A stretch of DNA of 64,000 bases from Sphingopyxis sp. PAMC25046. GTDB lineage: Bacteria > Pseudomonadota > Alphaproteobacteria > Sphingomonadales > Sphingomonadaceae. Positions within the stretch are counted from its first letter, which is position 1. Every line of letters begins with the position of its first letter. Below the pieces are notes generated by a model. It did no database searches, was not told where the DNA came from, and saw only the letters and a list, made by a program, of their open reading frames with translations. The DNA is taken from positions 2,046,001-2,110,000 of the forward strand of contig NZ_CP039250.1 in the NCBI RefSeq assembly GCF_004795895.1, written 5' to 3'. Below are positions 63,190-64,000 of the stretch, one piece after another. A program made the position numbers and the translations under genes.

Positions 63190-64000
63190 TTATTGAACCC
63201 GTGTCACCTTGAACCCGTTGGCCGCGACCATCGCAGGCACGCCGTCGGAGCCGACCAGGTGCCCGGCGCCCACTGCCACCAGTACGGTCCCCCGCTGCGC
63301 CATCCGCCGCTTGATCCACGCGCTCCAGCGGCGGTTGCGGTCGGTGATGATCGCCTTGCGCGCGGCGGGCACGCTGTCGATATCCTCGTTGATCACCTTT
63401 TCGAGTGCCGCGACGTCGGCGCGGCCCCATGCCGCGGTCAGTGCGCCGACCTCCTTCACCGCATCCCCCGCATCCTCGGCGGCTCGCGTGAGCAGGATGC
63501 GCTGGGTTTGCGGATCGAGCGTTTCGAACAGCATCAATTGCTCGCGCGCGGTCTCGAAACCCCCGATCGGCTTACCTGCGGCCTCGAACTTCTCCGTGAG
63601 GCCCGTTTCGACGCCATCGGCCGATGACAGGCCCGCATTCTGTGCGACGCGCTGGCCCATCAGGACCATCACCGCCCAATCATCGAGGCCGTCCTCGCCG
63701 AAGCTGCGGCCGCTCGCTTCGAGCGCGCGAAAGCCGGTCAGCGCTTTCCCCGTCAGCCGTGCTTCAATCGCAAGGGGAGTTTCGCGCGGAGCGAGCGTCC
63801 GGAACATCTCGCCCGCGGCCGCGAGTTCGGCAGGCGACAGCTCCATCATCAACTCGTCGGCCGCCGCGATCGCGCCCGCCACCCGGCCCGTCTCCCATTC
63901 GGTGCCTCGCGGCAGTGCGTGCATCGTGCCGAGGATATAAATCTTCGTATCGGCGTCCGCGACCAGCCACATCGCCGGCCGTGCTTCGAGACCCATCTCG
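63190..64000 (-). CDS. TraB/GumN-family protein, N-terminus outside the window
   Basis: The visible part of about 268 residues has the family start PAMWLVADADTKIYILGTMHALPRG and the GxxH-type His followed by AADELMMELSP with the conserved Glu. Late, VLVAVGAGHLVGSDGV carries the second GxxH motif. These are the putative metal-binding residues of TraB/GumN (TIKI-like) proteins. The real start with a signal peptide should lie beyond 64000, as family members begin further upstream. Not related to conjugation TraB. Confidence 0.9.
   Translation of the reverse strand, partial: EMGLEARPAMWLVADADTKIYILGTMHALPRGTEWETGRVAGAIAAADELMMELSPAELAAAGEMFRTLAPRETPLAIEARLTGKALTGFRALEASGRSFGEDGLDDWAVMVLMGQRVAQNAGLSSADGVETGLTEKFEAAGKPIGGFETAREQLMLFETLDPQTQRILLTRAAEDAGDAVKEVGALTAAWGRADVAALEKVINEDIDSVPAARKAIITDRNRRWSAWIKRRMAQRGTVLVAVGAGHLVGSDGVPAMVAANGFKVTRVQ

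Overview
The window looks like a sphingomonad alphaproteobacterial chromosome (Sphingopyxis/Novosphingobium-like; my inference from gene content, not a database match). It carries a mobile-element junction. Conserved core genes (mreBCD-mrdA-rodA, mutL, ychF, pth, rplY) fill the right part from about 46.7 kb. The left 46.7 kb is accessory DNA beside a tRNA-Lys(CTT) gene. No rRNA, CRISPR array, insertion sequence or integrase gene was seen.

Layout. (1) 1-8,867, minus strand: part of an F-type type IV secretion/conjugation operon, read in the order pilin, traL, traE, traK, traB, dsbC-like, traV, traC, a small membrane protein, trbI-like and an S26 peptidase traF. It continues past the left edge. 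(2) 9.2-10.0 kb: an XRE regulator and an AlpA-like regulator. (3) 10.0-23.0 kb: a five-gene minus-strand operon (AddB-like nuclease, AddA-like UvrD helicase-nuclease, DUF6361-like protein, double-HxK phospholipase-D protein, SNF2-like helicase), with a HEPN gene running into its 3' end. (4) 23.2-30.8 kb: a divergent plus-strand run of nine genes. It encodes two membrane-associated proteins, a WYL regulator, a degenerate M15-like protein, a PD-(D/E)XK-like protein, NYN+LOTUS, GIY-YIG and CoiA-like proteins and another PD-(D/E)XK-like protein. Blocks 3 and 4 look like a defence or DNA-processing cargo region that I cannot match to a named system. (5) 31,012-31,056: a displaced 45-bp copy of the tRNA-Lys 3' end. 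(6) 31.1-46.5 kb: a catabolic island with acyl-CoA dehydrogenases, ETF, acyl-CoA ligase, thiolase, SDRs, an acrylyl-CoA reductase-like enzyme, a TonB receptor and a divergent AraC regulator. (7) 46,739-46,814: intact tRNA-Lys. (8) 46.9 kb to the end: core chromosome.

The 45-bp tRNA end is directly repeated at 31,012 and 46,739. Each copy has a pair of GCTACCTAG motifs at almost the same distance (65 and 64 bp). The catabolic segment is therefore bounded by attachment sites but has no recombinase of its own. The simplest reading is two elements in tandem at one tRNA gene: a conjugative element on the left and a non-autonomous, cis-mobilizable catabolic island on the right that could use its neighbour's integrase. 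The catabolic genes plausibly import a hydrophobic carboxylic acid (TonB receptor), activate it (ligase) and shorten it by beta-oxidation, with their own ETF taking the electrons. The substrate cannot be read from the sequence.
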